Positions 35,434 to 43,911 of a DNA stretch of 64,000 nt are shown one piece after another. The stretch's first letter is position 1. Every line of letters begins with the position of its first letter. The translations under genes and the position numbers were made by a program. The notes beneath the pieces were generated by a model. The model made no database searches. It worked only from the letters and a program-made list of their open reading frames with translations, and had not been told where the DNA came from. The DNA lies in NCBI GenBank assembly GCA_020248265.1, contig JADCHX010000010.1, forward strand, positions 62,001-126,000, given 5' to 3'. Source of the DNA: Rhodocyclaceae bacterium. Its GTDB lineage: Bacteria; Pseudomonadota; Gammaproteobacteria; Burkholderiales; CAIKXV01.

Positions 35434-36626
35434 CGGTGGGATCCGGATCCTGATCTCGCCCCGGCCCGCGCCGGCCCGGGCAGAGACGGACGCCGGCGCG
35501 CATCGCGTGCGATCACGCCTGCCCCGACGGCGAGCACCAGGCTCAGGGCTACCGCGAGCGGCGCCAGCCCGGCGACCCCGGCCAGTGCACCGAAGCAGAC
35601 CGGAACGGTCACTTCGATCGACTTGTTCACCGTCTGGCGCATGCCGATCGCCTCCGCGGCGCGTCCGTCAGGCGCACGCGCGTAGGTCAGCGCCATCGAC
35701 AGCGGCATGCCGCAGCCGAGCGAGAACCCGAACGCTGCAGCCAGTGCAAGCAGTGGCCAGGGCTGCGCGGTACTGATCAACAGCATGCCGACCAGGGCGG
35801 CGCAGCCGAGGGCACCGCAGAGCACCCCCTCTTCTCCGAAACGCGCGACCAGGCGAGGCAGCGCGATGCGCACCAGGAAGGTCGCAGCGGCATAGGTCGC
35901 CAGCAGCATCCCGATGAAGGTGGCCGACAGCCCGAGCGATGAACCGTAGAGCGGGATGAACAGCGCGAACAGTTCGTTGCCCGACTCGACGATCGCCGCC
36001 GCGATCAGTGCCCGGCGCAGCGCCGGGATCTTCCACAGGTCGCGCACCGACGCGCGCGGCGGGCGTTCCGACGGGGAGAGTGCCTCCGGCGTGCGCGAGC
36101 GCAGCCACCAAGCCATGGCCAGCGCGGCGAGCGGAGCCAACGCGAGCAGCAGCGCGGTCGCGCGATGGCCGAACAGGTCGATCGACGCGCCGGTGCCGGC
36201 CCGGCCGATCACCCCGGCCAGGGCAACCGCGAGCGCGTAGTAGCTGAAGTTGCGGGTGCGGTCGCTCGTCTCCCCGAGGCTGCCGACCAGGCTCTGCCCG
36301 GCGACCGCATAGACCATGAAGAACACGCCGATCAGGGCTGCGCAGGGATACAGCGCCCATAGTCCTGGCGCGAAGAACACCACGGTGATCGCGAGGCCGG
36401 CGCCGCCGCAGCCGATCAGCAGCGGCGCCCGCACGCCGATACGGTCGACCCAGCGCCCCGCGCTGATTGCGAAGATCGCCGGCAGGATCGAGAACAGGGC
36501 GAAGGTCAGACCCACCTGAACCGGCGAGGCGCCGAAGTCGATGGCGAACAGGGCAAGCAGCAGCTTGGCGCCGATCACCCCCAGGTGGGTGAGCATGACG
36601 ATCATCGTCACATGGACGATGGTCAA
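35430..36626 (-). CDS. MFS transporter, paralogue of its upstream neighbour
   Basis: The 398-residue protein has about twelve membrane helices and the MFS motif ISAGRWVDRIGVRAPLL between helices 2 and 3. It is clearly related to the gene at 36623-37762: both carry a DR-RN...GQ/GR segment in helix 4-5 and a GCGMPLS/GCGQPLT...APxGRxxEAxGxRxTxN stretch in the second half. The start is TTG at 36626, sharing bases with the stop of that neighbour (TTGA), so translation is probably coupled. The last 30 residues are basic and Pro/Ser rich. Substrate unknown. Confidence 0.87.
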   Translation of the reverse strand: MTIVHVTMIVMLTHLGVIGAKLLLALFAIDFGASPVQVGLTFALFSILPAIFAISAGRWVDRIGVRAPLLIGCGGAGLAITVVFFAPGLWALYPCAALIGVFFMVYAVAGQSLVGSLGETSDRTRNFSYYALAVALAGVIGRAGTGASIDLFGHRATALLLALAPLAALAMAWWLRSRTPEALSPSERPPRASVRDLWKIPALRRALIAAAIVESGNELFALFIPLYGSSLGLSATFIGMLLATYAAATFLVRIALPRLVARFGEEGVLCGALGCAALVGMLLISTAQPWPLLALAAAFGFSLGCGMPLSMALTYARAPDGRAAEAIGMRQTVNKSIEVTVPVCFGALAGVAGLAPLAVALSLVLAVGAGVIARDARRRPSLPGPARAGARSGSGSHR

Positions 36627-37762
36627 CGCCGGCGCTCCAGGATCGATCCGGCAGCAGCACTGCCGACCAGCAGCGCGCCCTTGGCCCAGAACACGAAGAG
36701 AAGACCGAGTGCCGCACCCATCGTGCCGAACAGCACGGGGATCGTCATGTGGGTGAGGTTGACGATGGTGAAGCGCACGCCCAGCGCCTCACCCGAGCGC
36801 CCAGGCGGCGCGCGGTTGTAGCACATCATCATCGTCAGGGGTTGTCCGCAGCCCACCCCCAGCCCGAGCACGAACGACAGCAGCGCCAACAGCCAGACGC
36901 TGCTGACGAACGGGAACAGCAGGTAGGCGATACCCGACAGCAGCAGCGAGCGCACCAGCAACCCGGCCTCGCCGATGCGCTTGATCAGCCAGGGCATGAT
37001 CGCGCGGATCACGAATGCGGCGGCGGCGAACGTGCCCAGCACGAGTCCGATCGCCGAGGCCGAGAGACCGATCGAGTGGCCGTAGATCGGCAGGAAGAAC
37101 GAATACAGGTCGAAGCTGGCCACCGCGATCGCGCTGGTGATGAAGATCGGGCGCAACCCGCGGTTGGACAGCATGCCGAGCAGGTCGGGCTTCTCGACCG
37201 GACCATCGGCGCCCGGCTTCGGCGGCAGCGCATCGCGCATACGGTAGAGCATGGCGAGCGTGCCCAGCGGCAGCATCGCCAGCACAAGATACGAAAACCG
37301 GTGACCGATCGCATCGATGAGGAAGCCGGCGAGTACTGGCCCGACCAGTTGACCGATCGACACAGCAAGACTGAAGTTGGCGACGTTGCGCGCGCGATCG
37401 GCGCCCGTGGCGATGCGGTTGACCAGGCTCTGCATCGGCACGATGAAGTACACGTTCGACAGACCGAGCAGCGCCGCCGAGATCACGAGCCCGATCATGT
37501 CGGGCATCAGCACCGGCACCAGCAGCCCTCCGATGACGCCGGCGCTGCCCCAGGCAATCGGCGGCAGGTAACCGACGCGGTCGAGCAACCGTCCGGATGC
37601 GACCGAGAGCAGCGTCGGGAACAGCGCATACAACCCGATCAGGATGCCGATCGTTGCCGCGCCCGCGCCAAGCTCGAGCGCGTAGAGGGAAACCACCACG
37701 GTGCTGCCCTTGAGTGCGATGATGCAAAGCACGGGCAAGCCGATCGTCAGATACAACACCAT
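36623..37762 (-). CDS. MFS transporter, first gene of a tandem pair
   Basis: The 379-residue protein has about twelve membrane helices with VASGRLLDRVGYLPPIAWG as the loop 2-3 motif. PMQSLVNRIATGADRARNVANFSLAVSIGQLVGP and GLGVGCGQPLTMMMCYNRAPPGRSGEALGVRFTIVN are the segments shared with the downstream paralogue. ATG at 37762. It is the first of three consecutive MFS genes overlapping by four bases each, an unusual operon of three carriers. No regulator or enzyme in the same operon hints at the substrate. Confidence 0.87.
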   Translation of the reverse strand: MVLYLTIGLPVLCIIALKGSTVVVSLYALELGAGAATIGILIGLYALFPTLLSVASGRLLDRVGYLPPIAWGSAGVIGGLLVPVLMPDMIGLVISAALLGLSNVYFIVPMQSLVNRIATGADRARNVANFSLAVSIGQLVGPVLAGFLIDAIGHRFSYLVLAMLPLGTLAMLYRMRDALPPKPGADGPVEKPDLLGMLSNRGLRPIFITSAIAVASFDLYSFFLPIYGHSIGLSASAIGLVLGTFAAAAFVIRAIMPWLIKRIGEAGLLVRSLLLSGIAYLLFPFVSSVWLLALLSFVLGLGVGCGQPLTMMMCYNRAPPGRSGEALGVRFTIVNLTHMTIPVLFGTMGAALGLLFVFWAKGALLVGSAAAGSILERRR

Positions 37763-37896
37763 CCGGGTCGATGCCTCCCTGGCATCGAAACTTCCACTGC
37801 GCGCTCGGCAATCGCGTCTGTCGTGATGGCGATACTAACCGATCGGCCCTGCGCCGCGAAGACCGCCGTAGGGCGCTGTCGCCGGCCACAAACGCA

Positions 37897-37913
37897 GCCT
37901 GGCCCAGCCAGGC
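37897..37913 (-). terminator. Possible dsbC terminator hairpin
   Basis: GCCTGGC-CCA-GCCAGGC is a perfect seven-base stem eight bases after the dsbC stop codon in the direction of transcription. The following minus-strand bases TGCGTTTGTGG are only modestly T-rich, so termination is likely but weak. Confidence 0.45.
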
Positions 37914-37920
37914 GAATGCG

Positions 37921-38682
37921 CTACTTCTTCGCCGGAGCGGGTGCCGGAGCCACTGCATTCATGAACTTCTCGATCTGGGCGGCCGGGATCATGCCCGACA
38001 GCACCGCGCCGTCGGCGAACACCAGCGTCGGGGTCACGGTGAAACCGAGCTTGTCGGACAGCTTGACGACCTGTTCGAGCGGATTGCGACAGGTCGGCTT
38101 CGAGACCGGGGCGACCTGCTTCAGCATCCACTCGTCCCAGGCGCGACGGCGATCGCTGGAGCACCAGATCTCGAGCGCGCGGTTGCGCGAGCCGGGCCGC
38201 ATCTGCTCGACCGGGGTGAGGAAGGTATACACCGTGACGTTGGTGACCTTCTGCAGTTCCTGTTCGAGCTGGCTGCAGAACGGACAGAGCGGATCGGAGA
38301 ACACGTACAGGATCCGCCTGCCGTCGCCCTTGACGGTCTTGATCGCGGCGTCGAGCGGCAGTTGCTTCACGTCTATCGCGGTGAGCTGGCGCAGGCGCTG
38401 GTCGGTGAGGTTGCGGTTGGTCGCCGACTCGATGATCTGGCCGATGATGAGGTAGTTCAGTCCTTCGTCCGCATAGAAGAGACGATTGCCGAACGCGACC
38501 TCGTATACGCCCGGCAGCGGGGTCCGGCGGATCTCGCGCACGCGTTCGCCGGGCATCTTCGCCTCGACCAGCTTGCGCAGGTTGTCTTCCGGGGTCTGCG
38601 CGGCAGCGACGCCGGAACCTCCCGCCAGCGCCAGCAGGATGGCCAGTATGGGTGCGGCCAGTGCCGCAGCAAGTCGGTTCAC
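37921..38682 (-). CDS. dsbC: Thiol:disulfide interchange protein DsbC
   Basis: DsbC is the periplasmic disulfide isomerase. The 253-residue precursor has a signal peptide (residues 1-29, ending VAAAQ), an N-terminal dimerisation domain (about 30-90, with GVYEVAFGNRLFYADEGLNYLIIG) and a thioredoxin domain with the active site CPFC (133-136) in FSDPLCPFCSQLEQEL. The cis-Pro loop is TVTPTLVFADG. A second Cys pair (about 174 and 198) matches the structural disulfide of DsbC. GTG start at 38682 with GAGG eight bases upstream. The active site reads CPFC rather than the enterobacterial CGYC. Confidence 0.93.
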   Translation of the reverse strand: MNRLAAALAAPILAILLALAGGSGVAAAQTPEDNLRKLVEAKMPGERVREIRRTPLPGVYEVAFGNRLFYADEGLNYLIIGQIIESATNRNLTDQRLRQLTAIDVKQLPLDAAIKTVKGDGRRILYVFSDPLCPFCSQLEQELQKVTNVTVYTFLTPVEQMRPGSRNRALEIWCSSDRRRAWDEWMLKQVAPVSKPTCRNPLEQVVKLSDKLGFTVTPTLVFADGAVLSGMIPAAQIEKFMNAVAPAPAPAKK

Positions 38683-38772
38683 GGTATATCCCTCATCTCG
38701 AAACGTCCATCGTGCAACATCCGCCCGGGGCGCACACGGCTTGCGCAGCGGACGCGTGTCTGCTGGCCATGC

Positions 38773-39501
38773 TCAGGCTTCGCCCCGGTACGCTGCGATC
38801 CGCTGCTTCAGGCCGGGCCTCGCGACCGAGCGCACCAGGTCTGCGAGGTCGCCGTCTGCATCCCGTGCTGCGGTATTGCGCAGCACCAGCGCGACAGAGG
38901 CGGCGTCCAGCCGCCCGAAACGGGCGTTGATCGAATCTACCTCGGCAGCGAATCCGTCCGCCGAATCGACGACCGCAGTCAGCAGCCCGGTCGCCTGCGC
39001 CTGCGCGCTGTCGACCACCTCGCCGGACAGGAGGATCTCGCGTGCGGCCTGCTGTCCGATCAGGGCAGCCAGTGCCCGCGTACCGAGCGCGAGGCCGAAC
39101 TGGAAGCCGGGAAAACGGAATCGCGCGGACGGCACGCCCACGCGGAACGTACAGGCGGCCGCCAGGTCGGCCCCTGCGCCGAACGCGCCGCCCTGCACGC
39201 AGGCGATGGTCACGCAAGGCATCGCGCGCAACTTCTGCAGCATCTGCTCGATCGCCACGAAACGCCAGAGCAGTTCACCCTCACCGAGCGTTTCGTAGCC
39301 GTTGAAGTCGAAACCAGCGCAGAAATTGCGTCCGCTACCTTCGAGCACCAGCAGCCGCGGCGGGTCGGCGGCGACGGCGTCGAGCGCCGCTCCGATGGCA
39401 TCGACCATCTCCACATCGAGAGCGTTCGCCTTGTCGGCGCGGTCGAGGCGCAACGTGCATGCCCCCGCCTCGGACTGCGCAAGCAGCGTCACCCGAGCCA
39501 T
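38773..39501 (-). CDS. Enoyl-CoA hydratase/isomerase family protein
   Basis: The 242-residue protein has the crotonase fold: RLDRADKANALDVEMVDAI, LVLEGSGRNFCAGFDFNGYE (first oxyanion loop) and VQGGAFGAGADLAAACTFRVG (second oxyanion loop). The usual hydratase Glu pair is not evident: the first Glu position has Ala/Asp, so isomerase, hydrolase or decarboxylase chemistry is also possible. ATG at 39501 overlaps the 3' end of the CoA-transferase gene by 13 bases, indicating coupled expression and a shared acyl-CoA pathway. Confidence 0.87.
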   Translation of the reverse strand: MARVTLLAQSEAGACTLRLDRADKANALDVEMVDAIGAALDAVAADPPRLLVLEGSGRNFCAGFDFNGYETLGEGELLWRFVAIEQMLQKLRAMPCVTIACVQGGAFGAGADLAAACTFRVGVPSARFRFPGFQFGLALGTRALAALIGQQAAREILLSGEVVDSAQAQATGLLTAVVDSADGFAAEVDSINARFGRLDAASVALVLRNTAARDADGDLADLVRSVARPGLKQRIAAYRGEA

Positions 39502-40706
39502 TCGCGCTGCACCTCCTCGTTGTGTTCGCCGAGGGCCGGGGGCTGGCGGTAAACACGGAAATCGAAGCCTGCGACCTGGACCGGAAAGCCGACCGTGCGC
39601 GTCTGCCGGCCGTTGGGCAGCGTCATCGGATGCACCAGCCCAAGGTGCGCCACCTGCGGATCGTCGAGGATCTCCGCATAGTCGTTGATCGGCGCATACG
39701 GCACGCCTCGCCGGTCGAACTCCGCGAGCCAGTGCGCCACCGGCTTCGTCCCGAACACCGGTTGCAACAGGTCGAACAGTTCGGCCTGGTTGCGGGCACG
39801 CTGCTCCTGTGTAGCGAAACGCTCGTCGTCCTTCAGGCCCTCGAAACCGACGGCCTCGCATACCGAATGCCACAGTTTGTCGTTACCCGCGGCGATCACG
39901 AACGGCGCGTCCGATGCGTGGAATCCGCGATACGGCGCATTGCGCGGATGCGCCGATCCGAGCGGCTGCGGGATGCGGCCGGTGCCGAAGAACTCGCTGG
40001 TCTGCAGTTGCGCGATGCCGAGCAGGCCACCCAGCATCGAGCAGTCGACCCGGGTGCCCTGGCCGGTCGTGCGTGCAGCCATCACCGCTGCCAGCGTCGT
40101 GTAGGCGGCGTAGAGGCCGGCGACGAAATCACCGACCGGTACACCAGCCTTGACCGCAGCGCCCCCCGGCTCGCCAGTGACGCTCATCAGGCCGCTGACA
40201 GCCTGGATCGTCACGTCGAAGGCGCCGCGTCCGGCATACGGCCCGGTCTGTCCATAGCCAGTGAGCGACGTGTAGACAAGCCTCGGAGCCTGCGCACGCA
40301 CCGCATCGTAGCCGAGTCCCAGCCGATCGAGCACGCCGGGCCGGAAGTTCTCGACGATGACGTCTGCAACCGCCGCCAGCCGGCGCAGCCCGGCAACGGC
40401 CTCGGCATCCTTGAGGTCGACCGCGATGCTGCGCTTGTTCCGGTTGACCGATGCGAAGTTCTCGGAATACCGGCCAGCCGATGCATCCGGCCCTTCGCTC
40501 ATCGGCGGCCAGCGGCGCATGTCGTCACCGCCGTCGGGCTTCTCGACCTTCACCACATCGGCACCAAGGTCGGCCAGCAGCATCGCGCAGAACGGGCCAG
40601 CGGCGATCTGGCCGAACTCGAGCACGCGGACGCCGGACAGGGGGCCGGAATGACCGGCAACCGGCGGCGTACTGGCGGATGAATCGGCGGGGCCGTCGGC
40701 AGTCAT
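39489..40706 (-). CDS. CaiB/BaiF family (type III) CoA transferase
   Basis: The 405-residue protein moves CoA between carboxylic acids through an aspartyl intermediate. GVRVLEFGQIAAGPFCAMLLADLGADVVKVEKPDGGDDMR opens the family fold; FENFRPG-like ENFRPGVLDRLGLGYD, the region GRGAFDVTIQAVSGLMSVTG with the likely catalytic Asp, and RRGVPYAPINDYAEILDDPQV follow. ATG at 40706; a longer frame to 41207 runs over the divergent cyclodeaminase gene and is dismissed. It is the first gene of a two-gene unit with the crotonase-fold enzyme. Confidence 0.93.
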   Translation of the reverse strand: MTADGPADSSASTPPVAGHSGPLSGVRVLEFGQIAAGPFCAMLLADLGADVVKVEKPDGGDDMRRWPPMSEGPDASAGRYSENFASVNRNKRSIAVDLKDAEAVAGLRRLAAVADVIVENFRPGVLDRLGLGYDAVRAQAPRLVYTSLTGYGQTGPYAGRGAFDVTIQAVSGLMSVTGEPGGAAVKAGVPVGDFVAGLYAAYTTLAAVMAARTTGQGTRVDCSMLGGLLGIAQLQTSEFFGTGRIPQPLGSAHPRNAPYRGFHASDAPFVIAAGNDKLWHSVCEAVGFEGLKDDERFATQEQRARNQAELFDLLQPVFGTKPVAHWLAEFDRRGVPYAPINDYAEILDDPQVAHLGLVHPMTLPNGRQTRTVGFPVQVAGFDFRVYRQPPALGEHNEEVQREWLG

Positions 40707-40814
40707 GCGTCGTGCGAGGCTGAGGGGATCGAAGCGGGGATCGGAACGTGGAACATGCCGGAGTTTAGTGGATTGCCGCACCGATGGTATCGTGCGCGCA
40801 ACGAGGAGAATCCC

Positions 40815-41774
40815 ATGGTCCGATACCTCAGTGAAGCCGACATCCGGTCGGTACTGACGATGCCGATGGCGATCGAGCGCGTCGAACAGGCGTTCGTCGA
40901 TCGCGCGAACGGCAAGGCCTTCGACATCGCGCGCCGGCGCACGCGGCAGCCCGGGGGGCACCTGCACATCGTGCAGGGTGCCGCGCCGGAGATCAACACG
41001 ATCGGCTACAAGGCCTACTACGTCCGCCCCGATCGCTCGCGTACCTTCCTGGTCCACCTGATCAACCATGCGCAGGGCAACCTCGAGGCAATCCTCGAAG
41101 CGAACTGGATGGGCCGGATGCGAACCGGTGCGGCGACCGGCGTGGCGGCCAGGTATCTGTCGCGCCCGGAATCGTCCGTGGTCGGGCTGTTCGGCTCGGG
41201 CCAGCATGCGGTGACCCAGCTTGAAGCCACCTGCGCGGTGCGCGACATCCGCGAGGTAAAGGTGTTCGGCCGCAACGCAGAGCGGGTGAAGGCGTTCTGT
41301 GAAGAGATGTCGGAGAAGGTCGGCACCACGGTGCGCCCCGCCGCCTCACGCGAAGAGACGGTGCGCGGCTCCGACATCATCGTCACCATGACCCGATCGG
41401 ACGAGCCGCTGTTCGACGGACGCTGGCTCGAGCCGGGCCAGTTCATCTCGGCGACCGGCGCCAATGCACTGAACCGCCGGGAGATCGATCTCGCCAGCGT
41501 CAAGCGCGCTGACCTGATCGTCGTCGACTCGGTCGAGGTGGCCGCCGGCGAATGCGGCGACCTGCTCGCCGGGGTGGAAGCCGGCATCATCTACTGGGAG
41601 AACATCCCGACGCTGGGCGATGTCATCATCGGCCGCCGCCAGGGGCGCACCTCGCCGGAACAGGTAACGCTGTACGAATCGCACGGCATGGCGCTGCAGG
41701 ACCTGTATACCGGGCGCCGGGTACTCGAACTCGCAGCCGCGAAAGGAATCGGCACCGAACTGCCGATGGGATGA
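40815..41774 (+). CDS. Ornithine cyclodeaminase family protein
   Basis: The 319-residue protein belongs to the ornithine cyclodeaminase/mu-crystallin family, NAD(P)-dependent enzymes acting on amino or imino acids. It shows YLSEADIRSVLTMPMAIERVEQAF, the substrate-side GGHLHIVQGAAPE and GYKAYYV, EANWMGRMRTGAATGVAARYL and the Rossmann motif VVGLFGSGQHAVTQLEA. RSDEPLFDGRWLEPGQFISATGAN is the dehydrogenase-side stretch. Because the family includes imine reductases and alanine dehydrogenases, the true reaction is open. AGGAGAA lies before ATG 40815. The next gene begins 18 bases later. Confidence 0.9.
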   Translation: MVRYLSEADIRSVLTMPMAIERVEQAFVDRANGKAFDIARRRTRQPGGHLHIVQGAAPEINTIGYKAYYVRPDRSRTFLVHLINHAQGNLEAILEANWMGRMRTGAATGVAARYLSRPESSVVGLFGSGQHAVTQLEATCAVRDIREVKVFGRNAERVKAFCEEMSEKVGTTVRPAASREETVRGSDIIVTMTRSDEPLFDGRWLEPGQFISATGANALNRREIDLASVKRADLIVVDSVEVAAGECGDLLAGVEAGIIYWENIPTLGDVIIGRRQGRTSPEQVTLYESHGMALQDLYTGRRVLELAAAKGIGTELPMG

Positions 41775-41792
41775 ACAGCATCTGGAGGACGC

Positions 41793-42710
41793 ATGACGGA
41801 CGGAAAAATCACGATCGGATTCATCGGCCTCGGCAACATGGGCAGGCCGATGACCACCCGCCTGTCGGGCGCAGGCCACAGGCTGCTGCTTCTCGACATC
41901 GACCGCACGCTCACCGAATCGCTGGCGAAGGAACTCGGGCAGCAGGCAGCGGGTTCGCCCGGGGCGATCGGCGCCGCCTGCGACGTCGTGATCACCATGC
42001 TGCCCGACGGCAGGACGGTGCAGCGGGTGCTGCTCGGCGAAGCCGGCGACGGCACCGGCGGGGTGGCAGGTTCGCTCAAGAAGGGGGCGACCGTGATCGA
42101 CATGAGCTCGTCCTCGCCGGTGGGGACGCGCGAACTGGGCGAGCAGCTGGCGAAGATGGACATCCGCTTCATCGACGCGCCGGTGTCGGGAGGCGTGCGC
42201 CGCGCGGTGGACGGCACGCTGGCGATCATGGTCGGCGGCGATGAAGCGGCGATCGAGGCGATGCGGCCGGTGTTCGCGCCGATGGGCAAGCCGCTGGTGG
42301 CCGGCGGCCTGGGCGCCGGCCACGCGATCAAGGCGCTGAACAACTACGTATCCGCCGCCGGCCTGCTTGCCGCATGCGAGGCCGTGCGCGCGGGCTCTCG
42401 TTTCGGGCTCGACCCCGCGACGATGGTCGACATCATCAACGCCTCCACCGGCGTGAACAACAGCACGCTGGTCAAGATGAAGCCGTTCGTGCTTTCCGGC
42501 ACGTATGCCGACGGCTTCGGTCTGGCGCTGATGGCCAAGGACCTGCGCACCGCACTCGAGGTGGCCGACGCCACCGGCATGCAGACCGCGCTCGCAGAGA
42601 CGGTGGTGCGCGTGTGGAACGAGGCGGAGCAGAAACTCGGCGCGACGAAGGACACCTCCGTCCACCATACTGCGATCGACCGCTACCTCGGCCTGCTCGA
42701 AGGCGACTGA
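41793..42710 (+). CDS. 3-hydroxyisobutyrate-dehydrogenase-like oxidoreductase
   Basis: The 305-residue protein is a beta-hydroxyacid dehydrogenase: IGFIGLGNMGRPMTTRL (NAD site, residues 8-24), VIDMSSSSPVGTREL, FIDAPVSGGVRRAVDGTLAIMVGG (substrate site) and HAIKALNNYVSAAGLLA with the catalytic Lys. The family also contains tartronate semialdehyde reductases and L-threonate dehydrogenases (LtnD), so a hydroxy-acid catabolic role next to the tartrate-dehydratase-like gene is likely. TGGAGGA before ATG 41793; it forms an operon with the cyclodeaminase-like gene. Confidence 0.9.
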   Translation: MTDGKITIGFIGLGNMGRPMTTRLSGAGHRLLLLDIDRTLTESLAKELGQQAAGSPGAIGAACDVVITMLPDGRTVQRVLLGEAGDGTGGVAGSLKKGATVIDMSSSSPVGTRELGEQLAKMDIRFIDAPVSGGVRRAVDGTLAIMVGGDEAAIEAMRPVFAPMGKPLVAGGLGAGHAIKALNNYVSAAGLLAACEAVRAGSRFGLDPATMVDIINASTGVNNSTLVKMKPFVLSGTYADGFGLALMAKDLRTALEVADATGMQTALAETVVRVWNEAEQKLGATKDTSVHHTAIDRYLGLLEGD

Positions 42711-42717
42711 CGCATCC

Positions 42718-43881
42718 TCAGCCCATCGCCTTCATGATCGCGTAGAGCGCATCCTGCGCCTCGAAGCCGATGCCCGGGCGATCGGGCAGCCGCAACCAGC
42801 CGGCCTCGACCTTCGCATCATCGGCGAAGCCGGCGAACGCACCGAACACACCAGGATAGGCTTCGCAACCACCCAGCCCGAAGCCACCGACGATATGCAG
42901 CGTCATCTGGTTGCCGCCGTGCGGGAACACCCTGCTGCGGTCCCAGCCGTGCCGCTCCATCATCTCGAGCGTGCGTGCGAACTGCACGATGCCATAGCTC
43001 TGGGGCACGTCGATCTGGATGAAGTCGCGCGCCGGCTGAAGCCCGCCGAAGCGGATCAGGTTCTCGATGTCCTGAGTAGAGAAGAGGTTTTCGCCCGTGC
43101 CGATCGCCGCGCCGTACGTGCCGGAGAACTCGGACAGCAGCGCATAATCGAGCGGATCGGTCGGCTCCTCGAACCACTTGAGCTGGTAGCGGCCGAGTGC
43201 CTTGGCATAGGCGAGGGAGCGGGCCCGGTCGAAGCCGGCATTGGCGTCGACCGCGAGCCGCTTCGAATCGCCGACCAGTTCCAGCGCAGCCTCGACCCTG
43301 CGGATATCCTCTTCGAGCGAGGCACCGCCGACCTTGATCTTCATCACGTCGTAGCCCTGGCCGAACTTCATCCGGATCTCGTCCAGCAGTTCGGGGATGC
43401 CCTTGCCGGGCTCGTACCAGCCGCCGCCGACGTAGCACGGAATCTTCTCCAGCCTGCTGCCACCGCTGTAGCGCTCGGCAAGCACCCGGTGCAGCGGCTT
43501 GCATTCGATCTTGGCGACGGCATCCCAGACCGCGACTTCGATGGTGCCGATCGCGACCGAACGTTCGGTATGGCCACCGGGCTTCTCGCGCTGCATCATC
43601 GCGGCGAGCACCTTCCCGGGATCGATGTTGCCGCCAGAGGCGTCGAGCAGCGACTCGGGGTCTGCCTTCAGGATGCGCGGGATGAACCGGTCGCGCATCT
43701 GGGCCCCGCACGCGTAGCGGCCGGTGGAGTTGAAGGAATAGCCGACCACCGGCCGGCCGTCGCACACCTGGTCGGTGTACACGGCGACCACAGAGGTAGT
43801 CATCTCGCTGAAGTCGAACACCGCATTTCGAAGGCTGGAGTTGAGCGGTACGGCAACTTCTCGGATGTCGGTGATGCGCAT
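42718..43881 (-). CDS. Enolase-superfamily dehydratase, D-tartrate dehydratase-like
   Basis: The 387-residue protein is a mandelate-racemase-type member of the enolase superfamily. GYDVMKIKVGG carries the KxK catalytic pair, LAVDANAGFD and KWFEEP give metal ligands, GTGENLFS the third, and RVFPHGGNQMTLHIVGG the His. The opening (MRITDIREVAVPL...MTTSVVAVYTD) and RSVAIGTIEVAVWDAVAKI fit the D-tartrate dehydratase (TarD) group, which dehydrates tartrate to oxaloacetate. I recall that group well enough to propose it, not to prove substrate. It converges with the hydroxyacid dehydrogenase gene with a gap of seven bases. Confidence 0.88.
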   Translation of the reverse strand: MRITDIREVAVPLNSSLRNAVFDFSEMTTSVVAVYTDQVCDGRPVVGYSFNSTGRYACGAQMRDRFIPRILKADPESLLDASGGNIDPGKVLAAMMQREKPGGHTERSVAIGTIEVAVWDAVAKIECKPLHRVLAERYSGGSRLEKIPCYVGGGWYEPGKGIPELLDEIRMKFGQGYDVMKIKVGGASLEEDIRRVEAALELVGDSKRLAVDANAGFDRARSLAYAKALGRYQLKWFEEPTDPLDYALLSEFSGTYGAAIGTGENLFSTQDIENLIRFGGLQPARDFIQIDVPQSYGIVQFARTLEMMERHGWDRSRVFPHGGNQMTLHIVGGFGLGGCEAYPGVFGAFAGFADDAKVEAGWLRLPDRPGIGFEAQDALYAIMKAMG

Positions 43882-43911
43882 GGCAGTCGTTCCGTCCAGG
43901 GTTGATCGGGT

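Noticed and set aside
39489-41207. Longer CoA transferase starting at 41207
   Set aside because: The extension runs antisense through the cyclodeaminase-like gene; ATG 40706 gives the usual family length.
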